A stretch of DNA of 64,000 nt, taken from Pseudomonas alkylphenolica (GTDB lineage Bacteria; Pseudomonadota; Gammaproteobacteria; Pseudomonadales; Pseudomonadaceae). A program made the translations under genes and the position numbers. The stretch spans positions 248,001 through 312,000 of the forward strand of contig NZ_QJRG01000033.1 in the NCBI RefSeq assembly GCF_004025535.1, read 5' to 3'. Positions 26,566 to 35,208 of this stretch are shown in pieces; positions within the stretch are counted from its first letter, which is position 1; the number at the start of each line of letters is the position of its first letter. Below the pieces are notes generated by a model. It was not told the DNA's origin and did no database searches. It saw only the letters and a program-made list of their open reading frames with translations.

Positions 26566-26610
26566 GAGTCTGCATCAGGCATTTTCGCCCCGCTGCGTGG
26601 AGACTCTCCC

Positions 26611-27141
26611 TTGACCACCATCGTTTCAGTTCGTCGCCACGGCAAAGTCGTCATGGGCGGCGACGGCCAGGTTTCTCTCGGTAATACCGTGATGAAAGGC
26701 AACGCCAAGAAAGTCCGCCGCCTGTACCACGGTCAGGTCATCGCCGGCTTCGCTGGCGCCACCGCCGACGCATTCACCCTGTTCGAACGCTTTGAAGGCC
26801 AGCTGGAAAAGCATCAGGGCCACCTGATCCGCGCCGCCGTCGAGCTGGCCAAGGAATGGCGTACCGACCGTTCCCTGAGCCGTCTGGAGGCCATGCTGGC
26901 CGTCGCCAACAAAGACGCCTCGCTGATCATCACCGGCAACGGTGACGTCGTCGAACCCGAGGACGGCCTGATCGCCATGGGCTCCGGTGGCGCCTACGCC
27001 CAGGCCGCTGCCCGCGCCCTGCTGCAAAAGACCGACCTCTCGGCCCGTGAAATCGCCGAGACCGCCCTGAATATCGCCGGTGACATCTGTGTGTTCACCA
27101 ACCACAACCTGACCATCGAGGAGCAGGACCTGGCCGAGTAA
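26611..27141 (+). CDS. hslV: ATP-dependent protease HslVU, proteolytic subunit
   Basis: 176 residues, the family length. HslV forms a double hexameric proteolytic ring capped by HslU and degrades misfolded proteins. The catalytic N-terminal threonine is exposed after removal of the initiator: the mature chain begins [19 protein letters not shown]. The start is TTG at 26611 with GGAG 8 bases upstream; ATG/GTG starts further up would bury the essential threonine and are wrong. G-D-G-Q-V and [21 protein letters not shown] are conserved. A terminator-like hairpin separates it from hslU. Confidence 0.97.
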   Translation: MTTIVSVRRHGKVVMGGDGQVSLGNTVMKGNAKKVRRLYHGQVIAGFAGATADAFTLFERFEGQLEKHQGHLIRAAVELAKEWRTDRSLSRLEAMLAVANKDASLIITGNGDVVEPEDGLIAMGSGGAYAQAAARALLQKTDLSAREIAETALNIAGDICVFTNHNLTIEEQDLAE

Positions 27142-27156
27142 TTCAGCTGTTCTGGC

Positions 27157-27181
27157 GCCCGGCCCCGACGGCCGGGCTTTT
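27157..27181 (+). terminator. Intrinsic terminator-like hairpin between hslV and hslU
   Basis: GCCCGGCC (27157-27164), a 5-base loop, GGCCGGGC (27170-27177) and TTTT. The stem is perfect with a short U-tract. Since hslU has no obvious promoter of its own, the hairpin probably allows partial read-through or stabilises the hslV message. Confidence 0.7.
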
Positions 27182-27218
27182 CCACGCTGACTTATCGAGC
27201 CCAAGGACCATCATTACC

Positions 27219-28556
27219 ATGTCCATGACCCCCCGCGAGATCGTCCACGAACTCAACCGCCACATCATCGGCCAGGACGACGCCAAGCGCGCCGTCGCCA
27301 TCGCCCTGCGCAACCGCTGGCGGCGCATGCAACTGCCGGCCGAGTTGCGCGTTGAAGTGACCCCGAAGAACATCCTGATGATCGGCCCGACCGGCGTCGG
27401 CAAGACCGAAATCGCCCGGCGCCTGGCCAAACTGGCCAATGCCCCGTTCATCAAGGTCGAAGCGACCAAGTTCACTGAAGTCGGCTATGTGGGCCGTGAC
27501 GTCGAGTCGATCATTCGTGACCTGGCCGATGCCGCGATCAAGATGCTCCGCGAGCAGGAAATCGTCCGCGTCGGCCACCGTGCCGAAGACGCTGCCGAAG
27601 AGCGCATCCTTGATGCCCTGCTGCCACCGGCACGCACCGGCTTCAACGAAGACCAGACCACCAGCACCGACTCCAACACCCGCCAACTGTTCCGCAAGCG
27701 CCTGCGTGAAGGCCAGCTGGACGACAAGGAAATCGAGATCGAAGTTGCCGAAGCCATGGGTGTCGACATTTCCGCGCCACCGGGCATGGAAGAGATGACC
27801 AACCAGCTGCAGAACCTGTTCGCCAACATGGGCAAGGGCAAGCGCAAGAGCCGCAAGCTCAAGGTCAAGGAAGCGCTCAAGCTGGTACGCGACGAAGAAG
27901 CCAGCCGCCTGGTCAACGAAGACGAGCTCAAGGCCAAGGCCCTGGAAGCTGTCGAGCAGCACGGCATCGTGTTCATCGATGAGATCGACAAGGTTGCCAA
28001 GCGCGGCAACGTCGGCGGTGCCGATGTCTCACGTGAAGGTGTACAGCGCGACCTGCTGCCGCTGATCGAAGGCTGCACGGTGAACACCAAGCTGGGCATG
28101 GTCAAGACCGACCACATCCTGTTCATTGCCTCCGGCGCCTTCCACCTGAGCAAACCGAGCGACCTGGTGCCCGAACTGCAAGGCCGTCTGCCGATTCGCG
28201 TTGAACTCAAGGCGCTGAGCCCGGAAGACTTCGAGCGCATCCTCAGCGAACCGCACGCCTCGCTCACCGAGCAGTACCGCGAGCTGCTGAAAACCGAAGG
28301 CCTGAACATCGAGTTCGCCGCCGAGGGCATCAAACGCCTGGCCGAGATCGCCTGGCAGGTTAACGAGAAGACCGAGAACATCGGTGCCCGCCGCCTGCAC
28401 ACACTGCTTGAGCGCCTGCTTGAAGAAGTGTCGTTCAGCGCCGGTGACCTGGCCAGCGCCCACGACGAAGCGCCGATCCGCATCGACGCCGAATACGTCA
28501 ACAGCCATCTGGGCGAATTGGCGCAGAACGAAGACCTTTCTCGTTATATTCTGTAA
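27219..28556 (+). CDS. hslU: ATP-dependent protease HslVU, ATPase subunit
   Basis: 445 residues, AAA+ unfoldase that feeds substrates into HslV. Walker [10 protein letters not shown] (about residue 57), the intermediate I domain with its charged helices (residues 110-230), Walker B VFIDEIDK (about 251), sensor and C-terminal LSRYIL tail that docks in HslV are all visible. The ATG at 27219 gives the standard N-terminus [19 protein letters not shown]. It lies 77 bases after hslV. Confidence 0.98.
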   Translation: MSMTPREIVHELNRHIIGQDDAKRAVAIALRNRWRRMQLPAELRVEVTPKNILMIGPTGVGKTEIARRLAKLANAPFIKVEATKFTEVGYVGRDVESIIRDLADAAIKMLREQEIVRVGHRAEDAAEERILDALLPPARTGFNEDQTTSTDSNTRQLFRKRLREGQLDDKEIEIEVAEAMGVDISAPPGMEEMTNQLQNLFANMGKGKRKSRKLKVKEALKLVRDEEASRLVNEDELKAKALEAVEQHGIVFIDEIDKVAKRGNVGGADVSREGVQRDLLPLIEGCTVNTKLGMVKTDHILFIASGAFHLSKPSDLVPELQGRLPIRVELKALSPEDFERILSEPHASLTEQYRELLKTEGLNIEFAAEGIKRLAEIAWQVNEKTENIGARRLHTLLERLLEEVSFSAGDLASAHDEAPIRIDAEYVNSHLGELAQNEDLSRYIL

Positions 28557-28574
28557 GCCTCACTCTCTTACAGG

Positions 28575-28594
28575 CAGGGCCGCTTGCGGCCCTG
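28575..28594 (+). other. Perfect 9-bp hairpin just before the DUF971 start codon
   Basis: CAGGGCCGC and GCGGCCCTG with a 2-base loop, ending 6 bases before the ATG at 28601. No U-tract follows, and no ordinary ribosome binding site is free, so it could sequester the start region or mark an mRNA end after hslU. Confidence 0.6.
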
Positions 28595-28600
28595 AACCAT

Positions 28601-28978
28601 ATGGCCAGACTCCCTACCGGCATCAACCTGCACAAAGCCTCCAAGACCCTGAGCCTGACTTACGGGCCTGACGAGGTGTACCACCTGCCAGCCGAGTTCC
28701 TGCGCGTGCATTCTCCCTCCGCCGAGGTTCAAGGCCACGGCAATCCCATCCTCCAGTTCGGCAAACTGGGCGTCGGTCTCAAGCAGATCGAACCGGCCGG
28801 CCAGTACGCACTGAAACTGACCTTCGACGACGGCCATGACAGCGGCCTGTTCACCTGGGAGTACCTGGAGCAACTGTGCCTGCGTCAGGAACAACTCTGG
28901 GCCGAGTACCTCGATGACCTGGCAAAAGCCGGAAAATCGCGCGACCCTTCCGAGTCGATCGTCAAGCTGATGCTCTAG
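28601..28978 (+). CDS. DUF971 (gamma-butyrobetaine hydroxylase N-terminal-like) protein
   Basis: 125 residues. The sequence matches the small DUF971 family: TGINLHKASKTLSLTYGPDEVYHLPAEFLRVHSPSAEV, then LTFDDGHDSGLFTWEYLEQLC. This fold is the N-terminal domain of gamma-butyrobetaine hydroxylase and occurs alone in many proteobacteria, where it has been linked to iron-sulfur protein maturation. Its function here is not known. It follows hslU by 44 bases, a conserved neighbourhood in Pseudomonas. Confidence 0.88.
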   Translation: MARLPTGINLHKASKTLSLTYGPDEVYHLPAEFLRVHSPSAEVQGHGNPILQFGKLGVGLKQIEPAGQYALKLTFDDGHDSGLFTWEYLEQLCLRQEQLWAEYLDDLAKAGKSRDPSESIVKLML

Positions 28979-29326
28979 TTCAGGCCTCCCAGGATTTAGA
29001 GCGCATTTTCTAATTCTATTTGCTTGAATGCCTGCACAACGGCCAATGAATGGCCGTATTGCGAAACACTCGAAAGTCGGGTAACCAATGGATCTGGCAA
29101 GTTCCCTGCATTGATTTTTTACGCAGGGTCAGGCCGGGATGTAGAGGTCGCGAGCGAAAGCAGGCTGTCTTCACACGCAGAAAAACCCGCATGGCTCATC
29201 GTCGTTTGCATCCGGCCGCAGGACCGCAGTTCGTTATCACTGGTCACCCGAGCAGCAGTACCGGGCACTCGTCTGTGTAGGTGCACAACAGGCCGGTACT
29301 CGTCTCAGGACAACGGAGCGTCGTAG
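28979..29326 (+). other. 348-base control region of the pha operon
   Basis: No credible gene lies here; a 100-codon frame at 29024-29326 has no family features and a poor start. The region contains an AT-rich patch (TTCTAATTCTATT near 29008), a well-spaced sigma-54-type site at 29095-29110, and the ribosome binding site of phaC1 (GGAGC). It is the expected place for the PhaD-controlled phaC1 promoter known in P. putida. Confidence 0.7.
29095..29110 (+). promoter_or_regulatory. Sigma-54-type -24/-12 promoter upstream of phaC1
   Basis: TGGCAAG-TTCC-CTGCA: the GG at 29096-29097 and the GC at 29108-29109 are separated by exactly 10 bases, as sigma-54 requires. Only the expected TT before GCA is reduced to CT. 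It would start transcription about 205 bases before phaC1. A sigma-54-like site before phaC1 has been proposed in P. aeruginosa. Confidence 0.55.
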
Positions 29327-31006
29327 ATGAGTAACAAGAACAACGATGACCTGCAGCGCCAAGCCTCGGAAAACACACTGGGCCTGAACCCGGTGATCGG
29401 CTTGCGCCGCAAGGATTTGCTGAGTTCTGCTCGAATGGTGCTGGGCCAGGCCATTCGCCAACCGCTGCACAGTGCCAAGCATGTCGCTCATTTCGGCTTG
29501 GAACTGAAAAATGTGATTTTCGGAAAATCGGGCCTGCAACCGGAGAGCGACGACCGTCGTTTCAACGACCCGGCCTGGAGCCAGAACCCGCTTTACCGCC
29601 GCTACCTGCAAACCTACCTGGCGTGGCGCAAAGAACTGCACGACTGGATCGACGCCAGTAACCTCTCGGAACAGGATGCCAGCCGTGGCCACTTCGTCAT
29701 CAACCTGATGACCGAAGCCATGGCCCCGACCAACTCGGCGGCCAACCCGGCGGCGGTCAAACGCTTCTTCGAAACCGGTGGCAAAAGCCTGCTCGACGGC
29801 CTGTCGAACCTGGCCAAAGACGTGGTCAACAACGGCGGCATGCCCAGCCAGGTGAACATGGAGGCCTTCGAGGTCGGCAAGAACCTGGGCACCAGCGAAG
29901 GCGCCGTGGTGTTTCGCAACGACGTCCTGGAGCTGATCCAGTACCAGCCGATCACCGAACAGGTGCATGCCCGCCCGTTGCTGGTGGTACCACCGCAAAT
30001 CAACAAGTTCTACGTCTTCGACCTCAGCCCGGAAAAGAGCCTGGCGCGCTTTTGCCTGCGCTCCAACGTGCAAACCTTCATCGTCAGCTGGCGCAACCCG
30101 ACCAAGGCCCAGCGCGAATGGGGGCTGTCGACCTACATCGATGCGCTCAAGGAAGCCGTCGACGTCGTCCTGGCGATTACCGGCAGCAAAGATCTGAACA
30201 TGCTCGGCGCCTGCTCGGGCGGTATCACCTGCACCGCGCTGCTGGGTCACTACGCAGCACTGGGTGAAAACAAAGTCAACGCCCTGACCCTGCTGGTCAG
30301 CGTGCTGGACACCGCCCTCGACACCCAGGTCGCGCTGTTCGTCGACGAACAGACCCTTGAATCGGCCAAGCGCCAGTCCTATCAGGCCGGTGTACTCGAA
30401 GGCCGTGACATGGCCAAGGTGTTTGCCTGGATGCGCCCCAACGACCTGATCTGGAATTACTGGGTCAACAACTACCTGTTGGGTAACGAACCGCCGGTGT
30501 TCGACATCCTGTTCTGGAACAACGACACCACCCGTCTGCCGGCCGCCTTCCACGGCGACCTGATCGAAATGTTCAAAACCAACCCACTGACCCGTGCCGA
30601 TGCACTGGAAGTGTGCGGAACACCGATCGACCTGAAGAAAGTCACCACCGACATCTACAGCCTGGCAGGCACCACCGACCACATCACGCCGTGGCAGGCC
30701 TGCTACCGCTCGGCGCAGCTGTTTGGTGGCAACGTCGAATTCGTGCTGTCCAACAGCGGCCACATCCAGAGCATCCTCAACCCGCCCGGCAACCCCAAGG
30801 CACGCTACATGACCAGCAGCGAGCTACCGGCACAGGCCAGCGATTGGCAAGACAATGCCAGCAAGCACACCGACTCCTGGTGGCTGCACTGGCAAAACTG
30901 GCTCAGCCAGCGCTCGGGCGAACTGAAAAAGGCACCGACCCGACTGGGCAACAAAGCCCATGCCGCTGCCGAGGCCGCACCGGGGACGTACGTACACGAG
31001 CGTTGA
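29327..31006 (+). CDS. phaC1: Class II poly(3-hydroxyalkanoate) synthase 1
   Basis: 559 residues, the class II length. It polymerises (R)-3-hydroxyacyl-CoA of 6-14 carbons into mcl-PHA at the granule surface. The lipase-like box GACSGG puts the nucleophile at C296; D451 (TTDHITPW) and H479 (NSGHIQS) complete the triad, at the positions known for P. putida PhaC1. No signal peptide. First gene of phaC1-phaZ-phaC2-phaD. A strong hairpin (31018-31041) lies between it and phaZ. Confidence 0.98.
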   Translation: MSNKNNDDLQRQASENTLGLNPVIGLRRKDLLSSARMVLGQAIRQPLHSAKHVAHFGLELKNVIFGKSGLQPESDDRRFNDPAWSQNPLYRRYLQTYLAWRKELHDWIDASNLSEQDASRGHFVINLMTEAMAPTNSAANPAAVKRFFETGGKSLLDGLSNLAKDVVNNGGMPSQVNMEAFEVGKNLGTSEGAVVFRNDVLELIQYQPITEQVHARPLLVVPPQINKFYVFDLSPEKSLARFCLRSNVQTFIVSWRNPTKAQREWGLSTYIDALKEAVDVVLAITGSKDLNMLGACSGGITCTALLGHYAALGENKVNALTLLVSVLDTALDTQVALFVDEQTLESAKRQSYQAGVLEGRDMAKVFAWMRPNDLIWNYWVNNYLLGNEPPVFDILFWNNDTTRLPAAFHGDLIEMFKTNPLTRADALEVCGTPIDLKKVTTDIYSLAGTTDHITPWQACYRSAQLFGGNVEFVLSNSGHIQSILNPPGNPKARYMTSSELPAQASDWQDNASKHTDSWWLHWQNWLSQRSGELKKAPTRLGNKAHAAAEAAPGTYVHER

Positions 31007-31017
31007 TTGCAGTGTCC

Positions 31018-31041
31018 GCCGTGGCCACTGAAGGCCACGGC
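31018..31041 (+). other. Hairpin between phaC1 and phaZ
   Basis: GCCGTGGCC (31018-31026) and GGCCACGGC (31033-31041) form a perfect 9-base stem with a 6-base loop. Only CGCCTT follows, so it is a weak terminator at best. It may lower read-through or fix the end of phaC1 mRNA so that synthase and depolymerase are made in different amounts. Confidence 0.65.
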
Positions 31042-31067
31042 GCCTTATCCAGCACAGGGCTTCGCGC

Positions 31068-31916
31068 ATGCCGCAACCGTATATTTTCAGAACCGTTGAC
31101 CTGGATGGCCAGACCATCCGTACGGCGGTTCGCCCCGGCAAGCCCCACTTGACGCCCTTGCTGATTTTCAACGGCATCGGCGCCAACCTGGAATTGGTGT
31201 TCCCTTTCATCCAGGCACTGGACCCGGACCTTGAGGTCATCGCCTTCGACGTGCCCGGGGTCGGCGGCTCGTCGACCCCCAGACACCCTTATCGCTTTCC
31301 GGGCCTGGCCAGGCTCACCGCGCGCATGCTCGATTACCTCGATTACGGCCAGGTCAATGTCATCGGCGTGTCATGGGGTGGTGCCCTGGCCCAGCAGTTC
31401 GCCCATGACTACCCGGAACGCTGCAAAAAGCTCGTGCTTGCAGCGACTGCTGCCGGTGCGGTGATGGTGCCGGGCAAGCCCAAGGTGCTGTGGCTGATGG
31501 CCAGCCCGCGGCGCTATATCCAGCCTTCCCATGTGATCCGCATTGCCCCGCAGATCTACGGGGGCGCCTTTCGCCGCGACCCGGACCTGGCCATGAACCA
31601 CGCCGCGAAGGTGCGTTCCTCGGGCAAGCTCGGCTACTACTGGCAACTGTTCGCAGGGTTTGGCTGGACCAGCATTCACTGGCTGCACAAGATCCAGCAG
31701 CCGACGCTGGTGCTGGCGGGCGACGATGACCCCTTGATTCCATTGATCAATATGCGCCTGCTGGCCTGGCGGATTCCCAATGCCCAGCTACACATAATCG
31801 ACGACGGTCACTTGTTCCTGATCACCCGGGCCGAAGCCGTCGCCCCGATCATCATGAAGTTCCTCCAGCAAGAGCGCCAGCGCGCTGTCATGCACCCCCG
31901 GCCTGCGGCCAGTTGA
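31068..31916 (+). CDS. phaZ: Intracellular mcl-PHA depolymerase
   Basis: 282 residues, alpha/beta hydrolase. It releases hydroxyalkanoate monomers from stored PHA. The catalytic triad is S102 in GVSWGG, D221 in AGDDDPLIP and H248 in DDGHLF, identical in position to the characterised P. putida enzyme. An oxyanion region is visible as FNGIGAN near the N-terminus. No signal peptide, consistent with action on cytoplasmic granules. It sits between the two synthase genes, so synthesis and turnover are co-expressed. Confidence 0.98.
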   Translation: MPQPYIFRTVDLDGQTIRTAVRPGKPHLTPLLIFNGIGANLELVFPFIQALDPDLEVIAFDVPGVGGSSTPRHPYRFPGLARLTARMLDYLDYGQVNVIGVSWGGALAQQFAHDYPERCKKLVLAATAAGAVMVPGKPKVLWLMASPRRYIQPSHVIRIAPQIYGGAFRRDPDLAMNHAAKVRSSGKLGYYWQLFAGFGWTSIHWLHKIQQPTLVLAGDDDPLIPLINMRLLAWRIPNAQLHIIDDGHLFLITRAEAVAPIIMKFLQQERQRAVMHPRPAAS

Positions 31917-31966
31917 GATAAAGCGCGATCACGCGCGGGGCAGGACGCCTTGTAGCTCGATCGACA

Positions 31967-31990
31967 GCAAGAGGTTGGTGTCGCTCTTGC
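31967..31990 (+). other. Hairpin in the phaZ-phaC2 gap
   Basis: GCAAGAG (31967-31973) and CTCTTGC (31984-31990) with a 10-base loop, followed by ATTGAATTGTTTG. The U-tract is interrupted, so termination would be partial. It is the only structure noticed in the 116-base phaZ-phaC2 gap. Confidence 0.5.
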
Positions 31991-32032
31991 ATTGAATTGT
32001 TTGTTGATGGCCTGACGACGGAGTGTTGCCTG

Positions 32033-33715
32033 ATGAAAGACAAGCCCGCGAAGGGGTCGGTACCGGTCCCCGCCTCCTACATGAACGTGCAGAGTGCAAT
32101 CACTGGCCTGCGCGGCCGCGACCTGCTGTCCACCTTGCGCAATGTCAGTCGCCACAGCCTGCGCCATCCGCTGCACACAGCCAAACACATGCTCTCGCTG
32201 GGCAACCAGCTGGGTCGTGTATTGCTCGGCGATACGCCGCACCAGCCACACCCTCGGGACAATCGCTTCAAGGATCCGGCCTGGAGCCTCAACCCCTTCT
32301 ACAGTCGCGGCCTGCAGGCGTATCTGGCCTGGCAGAAGCAGACCCGCCAGTGGATCGATGAAAGCCAACTGGATGCCGATGACCGGGCTCGGGCGCACTT
32401 CCTCTTCGCCCTGTTGAACGATGCCATGGCACCAAGCAACTCTTTGCTCAACCCTGCCGCCGTCAAGGAGCTGTTCAACTCCGGGGGATTAAGCCTGGTG
32501 CGTGGCGTCAGCCACCTGCTCGATGACCTGCGTCATAACGATGGCTTGCCACGCCAGGTCAACCCGCAAGCATTCGAAGTGGGTCGCAACCTGGCGACCA
32601 CGCCGGGCTCGGTGGTGTTTCGCAACGAACTGCTGGAGCTGATCCAGTACAAGCCGATGAGCGAAAAACAGTACGCCCGGCCCATGCTGGTGGTGCCGCC
32701 GCAGATCAACAAGTTCTACATTTTCGACCTGAGCCCGAGCAACAGCTTCGTCCAGTACATGCTCAAGAACGGCCTGCAGACCTTCATGGTCAGTTGGCGC
32801 AATCCCGACCCACGGCATCGCGAGTGGGGCCTGACGAGCTACGTCGAGGCGCTCGAAGAAGCCATGAATGTCTGCCGGGCGATAACCGGCAGTCGCGAAG
32901 TCAACCTGATGGGCGCATGTGCCGGCGGCCTGACCATGGCCGCGTTGCAGGGCCATTTGCAGGCCAAGCGGCAACTGCGCAGGGTCGGCAGCGCCACTTA
33001 CCTGGTAAGCCTGCTCGACAGCGAAATTGACAGCCCCGCCAGCCTGTTCGCCGATGAGCAGACGCTGGAAGCGGCCAAGCGCCGCTCCTACCAACAGGGT
33101 GTGCTCGACGGCAAGGAAATCGCCAAGGTCTTCGCCTGGATGCGCCCCAATGACCTGATCTGGAATTACTTCGTCAACAATTACCTGCTGGGCAAGGCAC
33201 CACCGGCTTTCGACATCCTTTACTGGAACAACGACAACACCCGCCTGCCCGCAGCCCTGCACGGCGATCTGCTGGATTTCTTCAAGCACAATCCGCTGGC
33301 CCATGCTGCCGGCCTCGAAGTCTGCGGTACGCCGATCGACTTGCAGAAGGTCAACGTCGACAGCTTCAGTGTGGCCGGCAGCAACGACCACATCACCCCC
33401 TGGGATGCGGTCTACCGTTCGACCTTGCTGCTGGGCGGCGACAAACGTTTCATCCTGGCCAACAGCGGCCACGTGCAAAGCATCCTCAACCCGCCCGGCA
33501 ATCCCAAGGCGCACTATGTCGACAACCCGCGCCTGAGCAGCGATCCGCGGGCCTGGTTCTATGACGCCAAACAGGTAGACGGCAGTTGGTGGCCGCAGTG
33601 GCTGGAATGGATTCAGGCACGCTCCGGCGAGCAGCGTGAAACCCTGATGACCCTGGGCAACCAGAATTACCCTCCCATGGACCCCGCACCCGGCACTTAC
33701 GTCCTGGCGCGCTGA
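32033..33715 (+). CDS. phaC2: Class II poly(3-hydroxyalkanoate) synthase 2
   Basis: 560 residues, closely related to PhaC1. The nucleophile C296 is in GACAGG, with D452 (SNDHITPW) and H480 (NSGHVQS). It has the same reaction as PhaC1 with somewhat different substrate preference. The ATG at 32033 (MKDKPAKG) is the natural start, preceded by GGAG about 10 bases upstream; an in-frame start at 31997 adds 12 unconserved residues. It follows phaZ and precedes phaD by 13 bases. Confidence 0.97.
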   Translation: MKDKPAKGSVPVPASYMNVQSAITGLRGRDLLSTLRNVSRHSLRHPLHTAKHMLSLGNQLGRVLLGDTPHQPHPRDNRFKDPAWSLNPFYSRGLQAYLAWQKQTRQWIDESQLDADDRARAHFLFALLNDAMAPSNSLLNPAAVKELFNSGGLSLVRGVSHLLDDLRHNDGLPRQVNPQAFEVGRNLATTPGSVVFRNELLELIQYKPMSEKQYARPMLVVPPQINKFYIFDLSPSNSFVQYMLKNGLQTFMVSWRNPDPRHREWGLTSYVEALEEAMNVCRAITGSREVNLMGACAGGLTMAALQGHLQAKRQLRRVGSATYLVSLLDSEIDSPASLFADEQTLEAAKRRSYQQGVLDGKEIAKVFAWMRPNDLIWNYFVNNYLLGKAPPAFDILYWNNDNTRLPAALHGDLLDFFKHNPLAHAAGLEVCGTPIDLQKVNVDSFSVAGSNDHITPWDAVYRSTLLLGGDKRFILANSGHVQSILNPPGNPKAHYVDNPRLSSDPRAWFYDAKQVDGSWWPQWLEWIQARSGEQRETLMTLGNQNYPPMDPAPGTYVLAR

Positions 33716-33728
33716 ACAAGTAGAACGG

Positions 33729-34343
33729 ATGAAAACCCGCGACCGTATTCTTGAGTGTGCCCTGCAGCTGTTCAACCAGCAGGGCGAGCCCAATGTCTCG
33801 ACCCTGGAGATTGCCAATGAAATGGGGATCAGCCCGGGCAACCTCTACTACCACTTCCATGGCAAGGAGCCGTTGGTGCTGGGCCTGTTCGAACGCTTCG
33901 AAGAGGAACTGACGCCGCTGCTCGACCCACCCCTGGAAGTGCGCCTGGATGCAGAGGACTACTGGCTGTTCCTGCACCTGATCGTCGAGCGCATGGCCCA
34001 GTACCGCTTCCTCTTCCAGGACCTGTCGAACCTCACCGGGCGGTTACCCAAACTGGCCCGCGGCATGCGCAACCTGCTCAACGCCCTCAAGCGCACCCTG
34101 GCCGCCTTGCTCGCCAGCCTCAAGGCCCAGGGCCAGGTGGTCAGCGACACGCGGGCACTGGGGCAACTGGTGGAGCAGATCACCCTGACGTTGCTGTTCT
34201 CGCTGGATTACCAGCGGGTACTGGCGCGCGAGGGCGAAGTCGGGGTGGTGGTGTATCAGGTGATGATGCTGGTAGCGCCGCACCTGGAGGCAGGTTCCCG
34301 GCATGCCGCCGAGCAGATCGCGCTGAGGTACCTGAGCGGCTGA
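33729..34343 (+). CDS. phaD: PhaD, TetR-family regulator of PHA genes
   Basis: 204 residues. The N-terminal helix-turn-helix (RILECALQLFNQQGEPNVSTLEIANEMG, then SPGNLYYHFHGKEPLV) is typical TetR; the rest is a ligand-binding helical domain. In P. putida KT2442 PhaD activates the phaC1 and phaI promoters, responding to an acyl-CoA-type signal. The start follows phaC2 by 13 bases with a weak ribosome binding site. A convergent terminator separates it from phaF. Confidence 0.95.
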   Translation: MKTRDRILECALQLFNQQGEPNVSTLEIANEMGISPGNLYYHFHGKEPLVLGLFERFEEELTPLLDPPLEVRLDAEDYWLFLHLIVERMAQYRFLFQDLSNLTGRLPKLARGMRNLLNALKRTLAALLASLKAQGQVVSDTRALGQLVEQITLTLLFSLDYQRVLAREGEVGVVVYQVMMLVAPHLEAGSRHAAEQIALRYLSG

Positions 34344-34370
34344 TGCCGGCAGCCCAAGGCGGCAAATGAA

Positions 34371-34396
34371 AACGCCCGGCACTGAGGCCGGGCGTT
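34371..34396. terminator. Terminator between convergent phaD and phaF
   Basis: AACGCCCGGC (34371-34380), loop ACTGAG, GCCGGGCGTT (34387-34396). Read from the minus strand the stem is followed by TTCATTT, so it best terminates phaIF; on the plus strand the U-tract is short. Confidence 0.82.
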
Positions 34397-34415
34397 CGCT
34401 GACAACCGCCTGGAA

Positions 34416-35198
34416 TCAGGACTGGCTGATCGCGTTCAGCGGTGCCGATGGTGTCGGCGTTGCCGGTGCTACGGTTGCGGTTGCTGCTGGCGCCGCACTC
34501 GGTGCCGGTGCAGCACTGGCCGCAGGTGCCGCGGGCTTGGCAGCAGGTTTGGCCGGGGCTTTCTTCACCGCAGGCTTTTTCGCCGCTGCAGGCTTGGCAG
34601 CTGCCTTGACTGCAGGTTTTGCTGCAGGTTTTGCTGCCGGCTTGGCCGCAGCAGTTTTTGCCGCTGCAGGCTTGGCCGCCGCGGTTTTCGCCGCAGGCTT
34701 GGCAGCAGCTTTCGGTGCTGCCTTGGCCAATGGCTTGGCCGCCGCCTTGCTGGCTGCCGGCTTGCTGGCTGCCGGCTTGCTGGCAACCGGCTTGACCGAT
34801 GCCCCGGTCAGTTTCTCGATCTGCTTGGTCAAGGTGTCGACCTGCTGGTGCAGTGCCTTGACTTCATTACGGCTAGGGACGCCCAGACGCGAGATAGCGC
34901 TGTTCAGGCGCTTGTCGAAAGCTTCTTCGAGCTCGCTCCATTTGCCCAGTGCACGGTCTTTCACATCGCCCACTCGCGAAGTGGCCGACTTGGCCGAAGC
35001 CTTGGCAGCACCTACCGATTCCTTGGCCTGTTTCTCGGCCTTCTCGCCATCCTTGACCAAGGACTCGAACAGCTTGTTGCCGTCCTGATCGATCTTGGAG
35101 TAGATACCCAAACCAGCCAGCCAGATCTTGCGGGAATATTTCTCGATCCCCCCGACCCAGGAGCTGCCTTCTTTCTCGCTATTCTTCTTGCCAGCCAT
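34416..35198 (-). CDS. phaF: PhaF, granule-associated phasin with histone H1-like tail
   Basis: 260 residues. The N-terminal half (about 1-125) is an amphipathic PHA-binding phasin domain (KYSRKIWLAGLGIYSKIDQDG) ending in a leucine-zipper-like stretch (VKALHQQVDTLTKQIEKLTG). The C-terminal half is made of many short Ala-Lys-Pro repeats (KPAA-type, about 135-235), the nucleoid-binding tail that lets PhaF distribute granules between daughter cells. ATG at 35198 follows GGAG. phaI ends 10 bases upstream. The repeats make the DNA prone to slippage. Confidence 0.97.
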   Translation of the reverse strand: MAGKKNSEKEGSSWVGGIEKYSRKIWLAGLGIYSKIDQDGNKLFESLVKDGEKAEKQAKESVGAAKASAKSATSRVGDVKDRALGKWSELEEAFDKRLNSAISRLGVPSRNEVKALHQQVDTLTKQIEKLTGASVKPVASKPAASKPAASKAAAKPLAKAAPKAAAKPAAKTAAAKPAAAKTAAAKPAAKPAAKPAVKAAAKPAAAKKPAVKKAPAKPAAKPAAPAASAAPAPSAAPAATATVAPATPTPSAPLNAISQS

Positions 35199-35208
35199 CC
35201 TGCTCTCC

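Noticed and set aside
29024..29326. 100-codon open frame upstream of phaC1
   Set aside because: No family features, poor start context and unusual composition for a Pseudomonas protein; it lies over the promoter region.
34560..34800. Short tandem repeats suggesting a CRISPR or minisatellite
   Set aside because: They are codons of the Ala-Lys-Pro tail of PhaF, irregular in unit length and without spacers.
34366..35088. Plus-strand Ala/Gly-rich frame across phaF
   Set aside because: It arises from the KPAA repeat region of phaF read backwards; phaF has the phasin domain and the proper start.
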